Made by a program: the position numbers and the translations under genes. Below the pieces are notes generated by a model that ran no database searches, had not been told where the DNA came from, and worked only from the letters and a program-made list of their open reading frames with translations. A stretch of DNA of 64,000 nucleotides, from positions 434,001 through 498,000 of the forward strand of contig OY821614.1 of assembly GCA_963682085.1 (NCBI GenBank). The letters are read 5' to 3'. Shown here in pieces: positions 7,829 through 17,570 of the stretch; within the stretch, counting starts at the first letter, position 1, and every line of letters begins with the position of its first letter. This DNA comes from Thiodubiliella sp900128405. GTDB taxonomy: Bacteria; Pseudomonadota; Gammaproteobacteria; PS1; Pseudothioglobaceae.

Positions 7829-9823
7829 GTGGGTAGGAAATTTCAATTAGAATCGCAATTTCTTCCAGCAGGAGACCAGCCAAACGCCATTAAATCTTTG
7901 GTTAAAGGCATAAATGCAGGGGAAAAATTCCAAACACTTTTGGGTGTTACTGGCTCAGGCAAGACTTTCACCTTGGCAAATGTCATCAAACAAACCAAGC
8001 GAGCAAGCCTAATTATGGCACCGAATAAAACGCTAGCAGCACAGTTATATAGCGAAATGAAAGCATTTTTCCCAAATAATGCCGTGGAGTATTTTGTGTC
8101 TTATTATGATTATTACCAACCTGAGGCATATGTGCCAGCGAGTGATACTTATATTGAGAAAGATTCATCAATTAACGAACAGATTGAGCAAATGCGTCTA
8201 TCCGCCACCAAGGCTTTGCTAGAGCGAGATGATGTGATTATTATTGCCAGCGTGTCGGCAATTTATGGCTTGGGAGACCCAGACAGTTATATGCAAATGG
8301 TATTGCATTTAAGTGTTGGCGAGGTGATTGATCAGCGAGAGATTTTATCGCGTTTATCGCAAATGCAATACACCCGTAATGATGTGAGTTTGACGCGTGG
8401 ACATTTTAGAGTGAAAGGCGAGGTAATCGATGTATTTCCTGCGGATTCGGAAGAGCGAGCCTTACGGTTTGAGATGTTTGACAATGAAATTGAGGCCATT
8501 TATTGGTTTGACCCTCTAACAGGCGAAAAGTTAAAGTTACTACAAAGGGTAACGGTTTACCCACAAACACATTATGTAACCCCTAAATCCAAGATTTTAA
8601 ATATGCTGGATGATATTAAAGTAGAACTCAAAGCACGGCGTAAGGTGTTATTAGCACAAAATAAATTGGTGGAAGAGCAGCGTTTAACGCAACGAGTGCA
8701 TATGGATATTGAGATGATGAGTGAATTGGGATATTGCAATGGCATTGAAAATTATTCTCGTTATTTGTCAAACAAAGGAGAAGGGCAACCACCCCCTACT
8801 TTGTTAGATTATTTACCTAAAAATGCATTGGTGATTTTAGATGAATCGCATGTAACCGCAAGCCAAATTGGCGGTATGTATAACGGCGATAGGGCGCGTA
8901 AAACAACCTTGGTTGACTTTGGCTTTAGACTGCCGTCAGCGTTAGACAATCGCCCGTTAAGATTTAATGAATTTGAGGAAAAAATTCACCAATGTATTTT
9001 GGTATCTGCTACACCTGCACAGTATGAATTAGAAGTTTCTAGCACTATTGTGCAGCAACTAGTTAGACCAACAGGATTGCTAGACCCTGAGATTGAAGTG
9101 CGTAAGGTAGGCACCCAAGTTGATGATTTATTAAGTGAAATACGCAAACGAGTTGCCGTTAGTGAGCGAGTGCTGGTAACGACTTTAACCAAACGAATGT
9201 CTGAGCAACTGAGTGATTATTTAAATGAACATAGTGTCAAAGTCCGATATTTACACTCTGATATTGACACCGTTGAACGCGTGGAAATTATTCGTGATTT
9301 ACGCCTAGGCGTGTTTGATGTGCTGGTAGGAATTAATCTACTTAGAGAAGGTTTAGACATACCCGAAGTTTCTTTGGTGGCAATTTTAGATGCAGACAAA
9401 GAAGGATTTTTACGCTCTGAACGCTCACTTATTCAAACCATGGGTAGGGCGGCTAGAAATATCAATGGCCATGTGATTTTATACGCCGATAAAATCACCA
9501 AATCAATGAAAAAAGCCATGGATGAAACGCAACGCCGCCGCAACAAACAACAAGCACACAACGATGCCAACAACATCACCCCCAAAAGCATAACGAAACC
9601 GATTGTTGACATTTTAGACATTGACGCAAAAGTAGAAGAATCCGAGGGCGAATACAATGCACAACCTGTGGTAAATTTATCCCCCGTGCAACTTGCAAAA
9701 GAACTCAAAGCACTGGAAAAACAAATGTATAGCTTTGCAGAAGAATTAAAATTTGAACAAGCAGCAGAGGTGCGTAATCAAATCAAACAACTCAAAAAAT
9801 CACAGTTTAAAGGAAGCTTATAA
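7829..9823 (+). CDS. uvrB: Excinuclease ABC subunit B
   Basis: 664 residues, normal for UvrB. It has Walker A GVTGSGKT (about residue 40), the DNA-clamping beta-hairpin YYDYYQPEAYVP, the helicase DEAD-like box VILDESH, helicase motif VI QTMGRAARN, and the C-terminal UVR motif (ELKALEKQMYSFAEE...FEQAAEVRNQI) that contacts UvrA/UvrC. It opens DNA at lesions during nucleotide excision repair in the cytoplasm. A GTG start is used: the frame has no earlier ATG, and family alignment begins near KFQLESQFLPAGDQP. queE follows after 9 bases. Confidence 0.97.
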   Translation: MGRKFQLESQFLPAGDQPNAIKSLVKGINAGEKFQTLLGVTGSGKTFTLANVIKQTKRASLIMAPNKTLAAQLYSEMKAFFPNNAVEYFVSYYDYYQPEAYVPASDTYIEKDSSINEQIEQMRLSATKALLERDDVIIIASVSAIYGLGDPDSYMQMVLHLSVGEVIDQREILSRLSQMQYTRNDVSLTRGHFRVKGEVIDVFPADSEERALRFEMFDNEIEAIYWFDPLTGEKLKLLQRVTVYPQTHYVTPKSKILNMLDDIKVELKARRKVLLAQNKLVEEQRLTQRVHMDIEMMSELGYCNGIENYSRYLSNKGEGQPPPTLLDYLPKNALVILDESHVTASQIGGMYNGDRARKTTLVDFGFRLPSALDNRPLRFNEFEEKIHQCILVSATPAQYELEVSSTIVQQLVRPTGLLDPEIEVRKVGTQVDDLLSEIRKRVAVSERVLVTTLTKRMSEQLSDYLNEHSVKVRYLHSDIDTVERVEIIRDLRLGVFDVLVGINLLREGLDIPEVSLVAILDADKEGFLRSERSLIQTMGRAARNINGHVILYADKITKSMKKAMDETQRRRNKQQAHNDANNITPKSITKPIVDILDIDAKVEESEGEYNAQPVVNLSPVQLAKELKALEKQMYSFAEELKFEQAAEVRNQIKQLKKSQFKGSL

Positions 9824-9832
9824 AGGAAATTT

Positions 9833-10474
9833 ATGGAAAATACCAAGCTTAACATCAATGAAATCTTTTATTCACTACAAGGCGAAGCCCGAGAAGTAGG
9901 CTTACCAACAGTATTTATACGCCTAACAGGCTGCCCATTACGATGTGTTTATTGTGATACTGAATATGCCTTTAAAGGCAATAATCTACTAAGCATTGAC
10001 GACATCATCACCAAGATTAAACCATACCAAACAAAACTCATTTGCGTTACAGGAGGCGAACCATTGGCACAGATTAACTGCCATATTTTGCTAGATAGAT
10101 TGGTCAAAGAAAACTATCAAATTTCGCTAGAAACCAGTGGCAGTATTGACATCACACAGGTTAATCCAAGCGTCTCAATCGTAATGGATGTTAAAACTCC
10201 AGATTCAGGCGAAGCAGATAAAAATCGATATGAAAATATCGAAAAACTACAAACCAAAGACCAACTCAAGTTTGTCATCAGTTCCAAATCTGATTTTGAT
10301 TGGAGCGTTAATATTCTCAACAAATACCCCTCATTAGCAGGCGTATTATTCTCACCCACCTTTGACCTCATCACCCCCACACAATTAGCAAACTGGATTT
10401 TAGAACAACAATTAAATGTGCGCCTACAACTACAATTGCACAAAATACTCTGGGGCGACCAACAAGGCAAATAA
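9833..10474 (+). CDS. queE: 7-carboxy-7-deazaguanine synthase
   Basis: 213 residues; radical SAM enzyme that converts 6-carboxytetrahydropterin to 7-carboxy-7-deazaguanine in queuosine tRNA modification. The N-terminal IFYSLQGEAREVGLPTVFIR and the cluster-binding CPLRCVYCDTEYAF (C-x3-C-x2-C, about residues 33-40) are diagnostic, with VTGGEPL for SAM binding. A clear AAGGAA ribosome site sits 8 bases before the ATG, immediately after uvrB. A second queuosine gene, queF, is at 31208, so the pathway is split in this genome. Confidence 0.95.
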   Translation: MENTKLNINEIFYSLQGEAREVGLPTVFIRLTGCPLRCVYCDTEYAFKGNNLLSIDDIITKIKPYQTKLICVTGGEPLAQINCHILLDRLVKENYQISLETSGSIDITQVNPSVSIVMDVKTPDSGEADKNRYENIEKLQTKDQLKFVISSKSDFDWSVNILNKYPSLAGVLFSPTFDLITPTQLANWILEQQLNVRLQLQLHKILWGDQQGK

Positions 10475-11129
10475 TTCCCCCCAGATCTACAAGAAGTAGG
10501 GAAGGGTTTATAACCCTCCCCCTATTCACTCCCCCAAGTAGGGAAGGGTTTGTAGCCCTTCCTTTTCCTTCCTTGCAATCCCTCTTAGCGTTTAAAATCT
10601 AACTCTGGGAAGGGTTACAAACCCTTCCCTACTTTGTGTTACTGTCCTCCATAACTAGTTCCATGACATTCACCCATGGGTTACAAACCCTTCCCTACTT
10701 TGTGTTGCTGTCCTTGCAAATGTCATAAATATTATCAGCCTTTGTCATTACCGCTGGCAACACCATCGTTTCCACGCATAGGCATGAGAACGAGGATATC
10801 TTGTGTAAAAAAAACTAAAAACCCCGCACAAACATTTATTTTTATGGAATAATTTAATAATTATGAATACATATATACTTAACTTACCGCACCGCAATTT
10901 AGCAACAACTAGGTTTAATTCAAGCCGAACGGCATTTACTCTTTTACGCACTATTAGCCACTTTATTTGTGGTTTTTTTATCGCTTTACTTAATATCAAT
11001 TTTATTTTATTTAATACCCTCAGAAAAAAAATAGTAACCGCACTTTTTTAAATAGTATCGTCACTTTCACAAATACTAAGTTTTGTTGCTAGCAGTATTT
11101 AATTTTTATTTTTAATCACGGATCTTATT
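10475..11129. other. Repeat-rich intergenic region without a convincing gene
   Basis: The first 230 bases hold several copies of the GTAGGGAAGGGTT-type palindrome. The rest contains a short TTCCACGCATA segment, also seen after the related repeat at 18690, and an AT-rich stretch. A 62-codon ORF at 10863-11051 is hydrophobic and unsupported. An overlapping frame with one stop (QQLGLIQAERHLLFYAL and a membrane-like tail) reads slightly more protein-like and could be a relic. The promoter of the large surface protein gene must lie here, but no clear one was recognised. Confidence 0.5.
10496..10702. repeat. Cluster of GTAGGGAAGGGTT palindromic repeats (family B)
   Basis: Four related inverted repeats occur in about 200 bases: 10496-10525, 10538-10562, 10606-10632 and a partial copy 10677-10702. 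The pair 10538-10632 forms a small unit whose two ends are mutual inverted repeats (GTAGGGAAGGGTT and AACCCTTCCCTAC), each itself a hairpin. The interior (GCAAT..CTCTTAG..) is conserved in the copy at 18554-18672. This looks like a REP/MITE-type nonautonomous element. Confidence 0.75.
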
Positions 11130-14100
11130 ATGAACACATTTAATCGTTTTATCATCACCGCTTTATTAGTTTTCTTTACTTCTCAAATCTTTGCCGTCGA
11201 ACCAGTAATTATAAGTGTTAAAAGAACAGGGGCAACCTCACTTACTATTGTACATGACCAACCTATTAAGAAGTTAGATCAATATAATTTTTACACATTA
11301 AAAATAGTGGTTAATGGAAAAACTTATGTAGGTAATTATAAAAACCCTTTTAGAGTGGTAAACCCCATCAGTCCAGATACTAATGGCTTTTCCACTGTTT
11401 GGGAAATGCCTGCAACAGAGCTCCTTGATATGGATAGTGACAATATATTGTATTTAGCAGATAATGATGAAATGTGGCTTCTTGGTTCTGGTTACGGCAA
11501 CAATCCCTCTGAATTAATGGAAACTACCTATTATCCTGTCAATTTCTCTCTTTGCTACCAAAATTGTATTTTAAGAATAATTTCTACCGATACATTTAAT
11601 GCTAACGAAGGTGTTAGTGTTGATTACAACCTCGTCACCAATGATAAAGCTACGCTCAGTTTAATTGAAAATACCAGTAACTTATTTAGCCTTACTGGCA
11701 GTACCTTAACATTCAACGGTATCGCCGCCGACTTTGAAAGCAACACAAAATCTTACACCGTCAAAGTCAAAGCCACCACAGGCGATGGAGATGATAAAAA
11801 CGCCGAACAAACCATCACTGTTAACCTTGTTGACCTCAACGATGAAACCCCTACTGCTATCACCTTAACAGGCAACCTCAATATTGTTGGCAACACCGCC
11901 ACTAACACTGATTTAGGCACTCTCTCTGCCACTGATGCTGATGCGGGAGATACTTTTACCTACACTTTAGTAAACAACAGTGCAGCTTACTTTGCTATTG
12001 ACGGCAACACGCTAAAACTTGCTAAAATTGTAGATTATCAAACCACCAAAAACCTTAGTATCACGGTTAAAGTAACTGATGCCAATTCGCATACCTTTAA
12101 TAAAAACTTCACTTTTATCATTACCGACCCTGATAGCAATTCCCCTACCGATATTACCCTATCAATGGGAGGCTCCACGGACAACCACACTATTGCTGAA
12201 AATACCGCCGTTAACACCAATTTAGGCACATTCTCTGCCATCGATGTCGATGCGGGAGATACCTTTACCTATATTTTGGTAAACAACAACGCGGCTTACT
12301 TTGCTATTAGTGGCAACACGCTAAAACTCGCTAAAACTGTAGATTATGAAACTACCAAAAACCTTAGTATTACAGTTAGAGTAACTGATGTCAATTTGAA
12401 TACCTTCGATAAAACCTTCACTTTTAACATTGCCAATGTTAATGATGAAACTCCCTCTGATATTACCCTAACAGGTAGCCTTATCATTGTTGGAAACACC
12501 GCCGCTAACACCGATTTAGGCACACTCTCTGCCATCGATGTTGATGAGGGGGATACACTTACCTACACCTTGGAAAATAACAGTGCGGCTTACTTTGCTA
12601 TTGACGGCAACTCGCTAAAACTCGCTAAAACTGTAGATTATGAAACTACCAAAAGACTCATTGTTACAGTGAGAGTAACTGATGCCAATTCACATACCTT
12701 TAGTAAAAACTTCACTTTTACCATTACCGATCCCAATAGTAATAATAATCCCCCTACCGATATTATCCTATCAATAGGAAATTCCACAGACAACCATACT
12801 ATTGCTGAAAACACCGCCGCTAACACTGATTTAGGCACTCTCTCTACCGTTGATGCTGATGCAGGAGATACCTTTACCTACACTTTAATAAACAACAACG
12901 AGGCTTATTTTGCTATTAACGGCAATATGCTACAACTTGCTAAAACTGTAGATTATGAGACTACCAAAAATCTCAGTATCACGGTTAAAGTAACTGATGC
13001 CAATTCACATATCTTTAGTAAAGGTTTTGACTTTGCTATTACCGACATTGACGACACTGCCCCTACCGACATTCAACTAAGTAACAAAACTCTCGTCAAA
13101 GGTCAAGTTGCTGATACCTTAATTGGCACGCTATCAGCAAATGATGTGGACACCGCTACCCTTAGTTTCAGCGTAAGCGATACTACTAACTTCAAAATTG
13201 ATGGTGATAAGTTAAAAACCAAAATCAGTATTGACACTGTTGGCGATATGGATATCAACATCACTGCCGATGATGGCACTAACGCCCCCATTACACAAGC
13301 CTTCACTATTGCTGTAATAACCAATATCCCCGACATCACTCCAGTGGTTAAGCAATTCACCATAACCCAAGGTAACAATCAAGGTCGGGTGATTAGTAAA
13401 ACAGGCGGAGTTGTTACTGTTCGTGCTACAGTAATCGCCAAGACTTATGAATGGAGCAGTGTTGATGTTACTGATACAAGTGCTAGTGGCGATACAGTAT
13501 TTGTTTTTGACCCTGCCAATACAGATGCTGGCATTCTAACAATTACATTAAAGGCTACAACCAATACCCACTCATCAGAAAGAGTATTGAAACTTGAATT
13601 GATTGCAGAAAGTGTCAGTAATGATGATGATGATGGCGATGGCATTTCCAACAACAAGGACAACAACACCGCAATTAACAAAATCCAAGCAGGTGCAGGA
13701 AAAACCATCACTAGCCCAACAAACACCAGAATATTGTTAGGGGCAATGGGTGAAGATTCTAGTCGTTTAACCCTTGCACAAATGCAACAATATATCACCG
13801 ACAATAATTTACCTAATAAGTCCAGTGATACATCAACCACTGGCGATATTTATGATTATGTCGTTGAAGGCTTAAGTGCCACTGGTGCTACCACCTCAGT
13901 GATGATTGAACTCACTACTGCAATCCCTGCAAATGCAGAGTTGCGTAGATATTCATTAGTCACTGGTTGGGCTGATTTTGAAGTTGATATCAATAACACA
14001 ATCCACTCCAAAACAAGCACAACTTGCACCGATAATAGTGCTTGGAAGGCTGGATTAACCACAGGTGCAACTTGCCTTAGATTAACTATTAAAGACGGCG

Positions 14101-14336
14101 GTGTAAACGATACTGATGGCGAACAAACTGACAACACTGGTAATGCTAACGGTGTAGTTGCAAGCACCATTTCAATCGCAATGCCAGATCTTGAAGATTC
14201 TACGGATCCTTCTAGCAGTGGCGGTGGTTGTGTTTACAATCCTAATGCACCAGCTAGATTTGATATGGGTTTTATCTTGTTAATGGTGTTAAGCACTTAT
14301 TATCTAATCAGAAGAAAACGCCGATTTACTCATTAA
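11130..14336 (+). CDS. Exported cadherin-repeat surface protein with choice-of-anchor U-like region and JDVT-type C-terminal signal
   Basis: 1068 residues. An N-terminal signal peptide (about 1-22, ending FAVEP) is followed by a Sel-unrelated N-domain and four to five cadherin-like units of about 100 residues from about residue 238 to 735 (TLSATDADAGDTFTYTL, KLAKTVDYETTKNL, VTVRVTDANSHTF). Next come an Ig-like stretch, an acidic calcium-type DDDDGDGISNNKDN (about 832), and a region beginning LLGAMGEDSSRLTLAQMQ that resembles choice-of-anchor U domains. The end is GGGCVYNPNAPARFD plus one membrane helix and RRKRR, as in JDVT-CTERM sorting signals, where a dedicated intramembrane protease is thought to process the protein. 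Likely a calcium-stiffened adhesin. Neighbouring repeats are very similar at DNA level, so copy number may vary. Confidence 0.75.
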   Translation: MNTFNRFIITALLVFFTSQIFAVEPVIISVKRTGATSLTIVHDQPIKKLDQYNFYTLKIVVNGKTYVGNYKNPFRVVNPISPDTNGFSTVWEMPATELLDMDSDNILYLADNDEMWLLGSGYGNNPSELMETTYYPVNFSLCYQNCILRIISTDTFNANEGVSVDYNLVTNDKATLSLIENTSNLFSLTGSTLTFNGIAADFESNTKSYTVKVKATTGDGDDKNAEQTITVNLVDLNDETPTAITLTGNLNIVGNTATNTDLGTLSATDADAGDTFTYTLVNNSAAYFAIDGNTLKLAKIVDYQTTKNLSITVKVTDANSHTFNKNFTFIITDPDSNSPTDITLSMGGSTDNHTIAENTAVNTNLGTFSAIDVDAGDTFTYILVNNNAAYFAISGNTLKLAKTVDYETTKNLSITVRVTDVNLNTFDKTFTFNIANVNDETPSDITLTGSLIIVGNTAANTDLGTLSAIDVDEGDTLTYTLENNSAAYFAIDGNSLKLAKTVDYETTKRLIVTVRVTDANSHTFSKNFTFTITDPNSNNNPPTDIILSIGNSTDNHTIAENTAANTDLGTLSTVDADAGDTFTYTLINNNEAYFAINGNMLQLAKTVDYETTKNLSITVKVTDANSHIFSKGFDFAITDIDDTAPTDIQLSNKTLVKGQVADTLIGTLSANDVDTATLSFSVSDTTNFKIDGDKLKTKISIDTVGDMDINITADDGTNAPITQAFTIAVITNIPDITPVVKQFTITQGNNQGRVISKTGGVVTVRATVIAKTYEWSSVDVTDTSASGDTVFVFDPANTDAGILTITLKATTNTHSSERVLKLELIAESVSNDDDDGDGISNNKDNNTAINKIQAGAGKTITSPTNTRILLGAMGEDSSRLTLAQMQQYITDNNLPNKSSDTSTTGDIYDYVVEGLSATGATTSVMIELTTAIPANAELRRYSLVTGWADFEVDINNTIHSKTSTTCTDNSAWKAGLTTGATCLRLTIKDGGVNDTDGEQTDNTGNANGVVASTISIAMPDLEDSTDPSSSGGGCVYNPNAPARFDMGFILLMVLSTYYLIRRKRRFTH

Positions 14337-14365
14337 GTAAATGTTTTGAAAAATTTAAGTATTTT

Positions 14366-15889
14366 TTAAGCAAGTTTGTCATCTGCCACATGGTAGGTAG
14401 GGTCTTCTAAAACATTAACTTCCACTAAATTTTTAGCGGTTTTTAACAGCAATCGACATTCGGCACTAAGATGTTGCAAGTGTAGCGTTTTACCAACTCG
14501 TTTATAACGCATTGCCAATTTGTCAATGGCTTGAATGGCTGAGTGGTCTAGTGCTCTGGCGTTGCCAAAATCAATATAAACATCATCGGTGTCTGCTTGA
14601 GGGTTAAACAACTCTTGAAAATGTTCTTTTGAAGCAAAAAATAAAGTGCCGTTGACTTTATAAACATTATCTCCTTTGTCATTTTGACTTTGCTCAATGT
14701 AAATTTTACTGGCAGATTCCCAAGCAAAAGACAGAGCGGACAAAATCACGCCAACAATAACAGCTAACGCTAAGTTATCAGTTAATACAGTAATAACAGC
14801 CACTGAGATACCTGTAACAACATCCAATGCAGGAATTTTTCCAAACAAGCGTAGCGTGCACCATTCAAAGGTGCCAATCACCACCATAAACATAACACCA
14901 ACCAGCACCGCAACAGGAATCATTTCAATATATTCAGATAAATAAAGAATAAATAACAGCAAAGCAACTGAAGCAACAATGCCCGATAAACGACCACGAC
15001 CACCAGACTTAACATTAATAATACTTTGCCCCACCATTGCACAACCACCCATACCACCAAACAAGCCAGTAACAGTGTTAGCAACACCTTGTCCAATACT
15101 TTCCCGATTAGGTTGTCCTGAGGTTTGCGTCAAATCATCCACCAGATTTAGCGTTAGCAGACTTTCGATTAAACCTACCAATGCCATAGTTAATGCATAA
15201 GGAAAAATAATTTGTAATGTTTGCCAATTGAAGGCGACATCAGGAATATGAAAAGCAGGAAAACCCCCTTTAATTGAAGCAATATCACCTACCGTGCGCG
15301 TGTCAAGCCCCAGCCAAATGACTGCCAAACTACCCACAATAACAGCCACTAAAATTTCAGGAACCGCCTTAGTGAATCTTGGTAAAAATTGAATAATTGC
15401 CATTGTGGCAGCAATAATACCCAGCATAATGAGTAATGGTTCGCCCGTAATCCACGCACCATCAATTTTAAATTGTTTGATTTGCCCGATAAAAATAACC
15501 ATAGCAATGCCATTAACAAAGCCCAAAAACACAGGATGTGGCACAAGGCGAATAAACTTACCAAGTTTAAATAAACCAAAAGCTATTTGCAAAATACCCG
15601 TGAGTATCACCGCAGCAAATAAATACGCCACACCGTGCATTGCTACCAGCGTGCCAATCACCACAGCAATCGCACCTGTTGCACCAGAAATCATACCGGG
15701 GCGACCCCCTATAATTGAAGTTACCAGCCCAATGGTAAAGGCGGCATATAAACCGACTAAAGGGCTTACGCCAGCCAGCAGGGCAAAGGCAACCGCCTCA
15801 GGCACCAAGGCTAAGGCAACGGTTAAGCCTGATAAAATATCATTTTTTGGATTAACAGAAAGGTACTTATGGATAAGTGAAAAGAGCAT
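14366..15889 (-). CDS. SulP-family anion transporter with STAS domain
   Basis: 507 residues: 10-12 membrane helices with the SulP signature near the N-terminus (DILSGLTVALALVPEAVAFALL) and a C-terminal cytoplasmic STAS domain (FFASKEHFQELF...VYIDFGNARALDHSAIQAID). Family members import sulfate, bicarbonate or other anions in symport with H+ or Na+. The absence of cysteine or sulfate-assimilation neighbours leaves the substrate open; in an autotroph a bicarbonate role is plausible but inferred. It lies 21 bases after aroC on the same strand, so the two are probably cotranscribed. Confidence 0.88.
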   Translation of the reverse strand: MLFSLIHKYLSVNPKNDILSGLTVALALVPEAVAFALLAGVSPLVGLYAAFTIGLVTSIIGGRPGMISGATGAIAVVIGTLVAMHGVAYLFAAVILTGILQIAFGLFKLGKFIRLVPHPVFLGFVNGIAMVIFIGQIKQFKIDGAWITGEPLLIMLGIIAATMAIIQFLPRFTKAVPEILVAVIVGSLAVIWLGLDTRTVGDIASIKGGFPAFHIPDVAFNWQTLQIIFPYALTMALVGLIESLLTLNLVDDLTQTSGQPNRESIGQGVANTVTGLFGGMGGCAMVGQSIINVKSGGRGRLSGIVASVALLLFILYLSEYIEMIPVAVLVGVMFMVVIGTFEWCTLRLFGKIPALDVVTGISVAVITVLTDNLALAVIVGVILSALSFAWESASKIYIEQSQNDKGDNVYKVNGTLFFASKEHFQELFNPQADTDDVYIDFGNARALDHSAIQAIDKLAMRYKRVGKTLHLQHLSAECRLLLKTAKNLVEVNVLEDPTYHVADDKLA

Positions 15890-15910
15890 TTTATTCCTTG
15901 TTTTTGTTGA

Positions 15911-17008
15911 TTATTTGCTTGCAGGCACAATAGGGGTGGATGATTTGACTCCTGTATTTTGTGCACGATGACGCATCACATGATCCATTAGCGTAATCGC
16001 CAACATTGCCTCAGCAATCGGCGTAGCACGAATACCCACACAAGGGTCGTGCCGTCCTTTGGTGATAACTTCCGTCGGCTTTCCATCTTTGTCAATACTG
16101 TCAATTGGTAACCGTAAACTTGAAGTTGGCTTGAGTGCAATAGACACCAGTAAATCCTGCCCAGAACTAATACCACCCAGCGTTCCACCCGCGTTATTAG
16201 ATTTAAAACCTTGTGCAGTAATGGTGTCCCGGTGCTCTGTGCCTTTTTGCGTGATAACATTAAATCCAGCGCCAATTTCCACCCCTTTAACCGCATTAAT
16301 ACTCATCATTGAATGTGCTACATCCGCCTCTAATCTATCAAAAATCGGCTCACCCAACCCAACAGGCATATTCGTAGCAACGATATTAATGCGTGCCCCA
16401 ATAGAATCGCCTGATTTCCTCAAGGCATCCATATAATTTTCAAGTTCTAATACTTTATTAACATCAGGGCAAAAGAAAGGATTGTTATGCACTTCATTCC
16501 AATCCAACGCTTCTATTTTAATTGAACCCAATTGTGCAAGATAACCTTTAATTTCAATGCCAAATGCTTGTTTTAAATATTTTTTAGCAATACCACCACA
16601 TGCAACTCGCATCGCCGTTTCTCTCGCACTAGAGCGACCACCACCACGATAATCACGAATGCCATATTTTTGTTGATAAGTATAATCCGCATGCCCTGGG
16701 CGAAACGAATTGGCGATATTGCCGTAGTCTTTAGATCGATGATCGGTGTTTTGGATAATGAGTGCAATCGGCATACCTGTAGTTTTGCCCTCAAAGGTGC
16801 CTGATAAAATCTTAACCAAATCCGCTTCACGGCGTTGCGTTGTGTGGCGAGAAGTACCGGGTTTTCTCAGGTCTAAATCGCCTTGCAAATCCGCCTCATT
16901 CAACGCCATACCGGGAGGGCAGCCATCCACGATACCAACCAAAGCCTCACCATGCGATTCACCAGCGGTGGTTATTGTAAATAATTTACCGATACTATTG
17001 CCACTCAT
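15911..17008 (-). CDS. aroC: Chorismate synthase
   Basis: 365 residues, the usual size. It converts 5-enolpyruvylshikimate-3-phosphate to chorismate with reduced FMN, the last step of the shikimate pathway. Visible signatures are FTITTAGESHGEAL (N-terminal), SFRPGHADYTYQQKYG, DYRGGGRSSARETAMRVACG and GGISSGQD, with RHDPCVGIRATPIAEAM near the C-terminus. The gene starts directly after the stop of the GFA gene and is followed by the SulP gene, all on the minus strand. No truncation is seen. Confidence 0.96.
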   Translation of the reverse strand: MSGNSIGKLFTITTAGESHGEALVGIVDGCPPGMALNEADLQGDLDLRKPGTSRHTTQRREADLVKILSGTFEGKTTGMPIALIIQNTDHRSKDYGNIANSFRPGHADYTYQQKYGIRDYRGGGRSSARETAMRVACGGIAKKYLKQAFGIEIKGYLAQLGSIKIEALDWNEVHNNPFFCPDVNKVLELENYMDALRKSGDSIGARINIVATNMPVGLGEPIFDRLEADVAHSMMSINAVKGVEIGAGFNVITQKGTEHRDTITAQGFKSNNAGGTLGGISSGQDLLVSIALKPTSSLRLPIDSIDKDGKPTEVITKGRHDPCVGIRATPIAEAMLAITLMDHVMRHRAQNTGVKSSTPIVPASK

Positions 17009-17401
17009 TTACCATTCCTTGTGCTGGGGGATGTCATCACAAATCACCTCCCAATTTGCTTTTGAATCAACAAAAATATGTTTTTCAATCGCCTCTTCAA
17101 TTTTATTGGTAATCAAGCCCAATCTAATTCTTGTGTAATCTGGATTGTTTTTAAGTTTTGCCATAATCGGTGCCCCGCAAGATTGACAAAAAAAGCGACT
17201 TTTATTGTCGTTTTCTTTAAATTCGGTCAAATTGCTTTCCCCCTTTAAAAATTTAAAATTCTTACTCTCCACATTTCCATTCGTGGCAAATGCCGTGCCC
17301 TGAACACGGCGACATTCGCTACAATGACACATAATGATATCTGTAATTTTCTGTGTAATTTGAAATTTAACCTTCCCACATAAACATTCACCTTGGTGCA
17401 T
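17009..17401 (-). CDS. GFA-family (Mss4-like fold) zinc-binding protein
   Basis: 130 residues when started at the ATG at 17401, which has AAAGGAG seven bases upstream. A longer frame to 17443 would run into tRNA-Arg and is rejected. The zinc-site cysteines of the glutathione-dependent formaldehyde-activating (GFA) family are present: GECLCGKVKF, CHCSECRRVQGTAF and FFCQSCGAPI. The original formaldehyde-glutathione role is disputed for most family members, so the function is best left as a small zinc protein. Its stop abuts aroC. Confidence 0.85.
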   Translation of the reverse strand: MHQGECLCGKVKFQITQKITDIIMCHCSECRRVQGTAFATNGNVESKNFKFLKGESNLTEFKENDNKSRFFCQSCGAPIMAKLKNNPDYTRIRLGLITNKIEEAIEKHIFVDSKANWEVICDDIPQHKEW

Positions 17402-17416
17402 TCTAACTCCTTTAAT

Positions 17417-17493
17417 TGGCGTCCTTGAGTGGATTCGAACCACTGACCTGCCGCTTAGGAGGCGGCTGCTCTATCCAGCTGAGCCACAAGGAC
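17417..17493 (-). tRNA. tRNA-Arg (anticodon CCT)
   Basis: On the minus strand the sequence folds as a complete cloverleaf. The acceptor pair is GTCCTTG/CAAGGAC, the D-arm contains GGCTCAGCTGGATAGAGC, the anticodon stem GCCGC/GCGGC encloses CTCCTAA (anticodon CCT), the T-loop is GGTTCGAATCC, and the 3' end is an encoded G-CCA. It reads AGG codons. Confidence 0.95.
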
Positions 17494-17570
17494 AAAATTA
17501 TCAGTATTTTACAATATTTATACAAAACTCTCACAGTATAATTCAAGCATTTTATTAGATAAAAAATACT

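Noticed and set aside
10863..11051. 62-codon hydrophobic ORF
   Set aside because: There is no ribosome site or recognisable family, and an overlapping frame is equally plausible as a relic.
11840..13100. CRISPR-like or VNTR array
   Set aside because: The roughly 300-base periodicity is coding and corresponds to cadherin-like protein domains; there are no short repeats with unique spacers.
15405..15971. 188-codon plus-strand frame opposite the SulP gene
   Set aside because: It is antisense to a well-supported transporter, is rich in Pro, Thr and Ile from reversed codons, and has no family features.
17402..17443. Upstream extension of the GFA protein
   Set aside because: It would run into tRNA-Arg, and a good ribosome site precedes the ATG at 17401.
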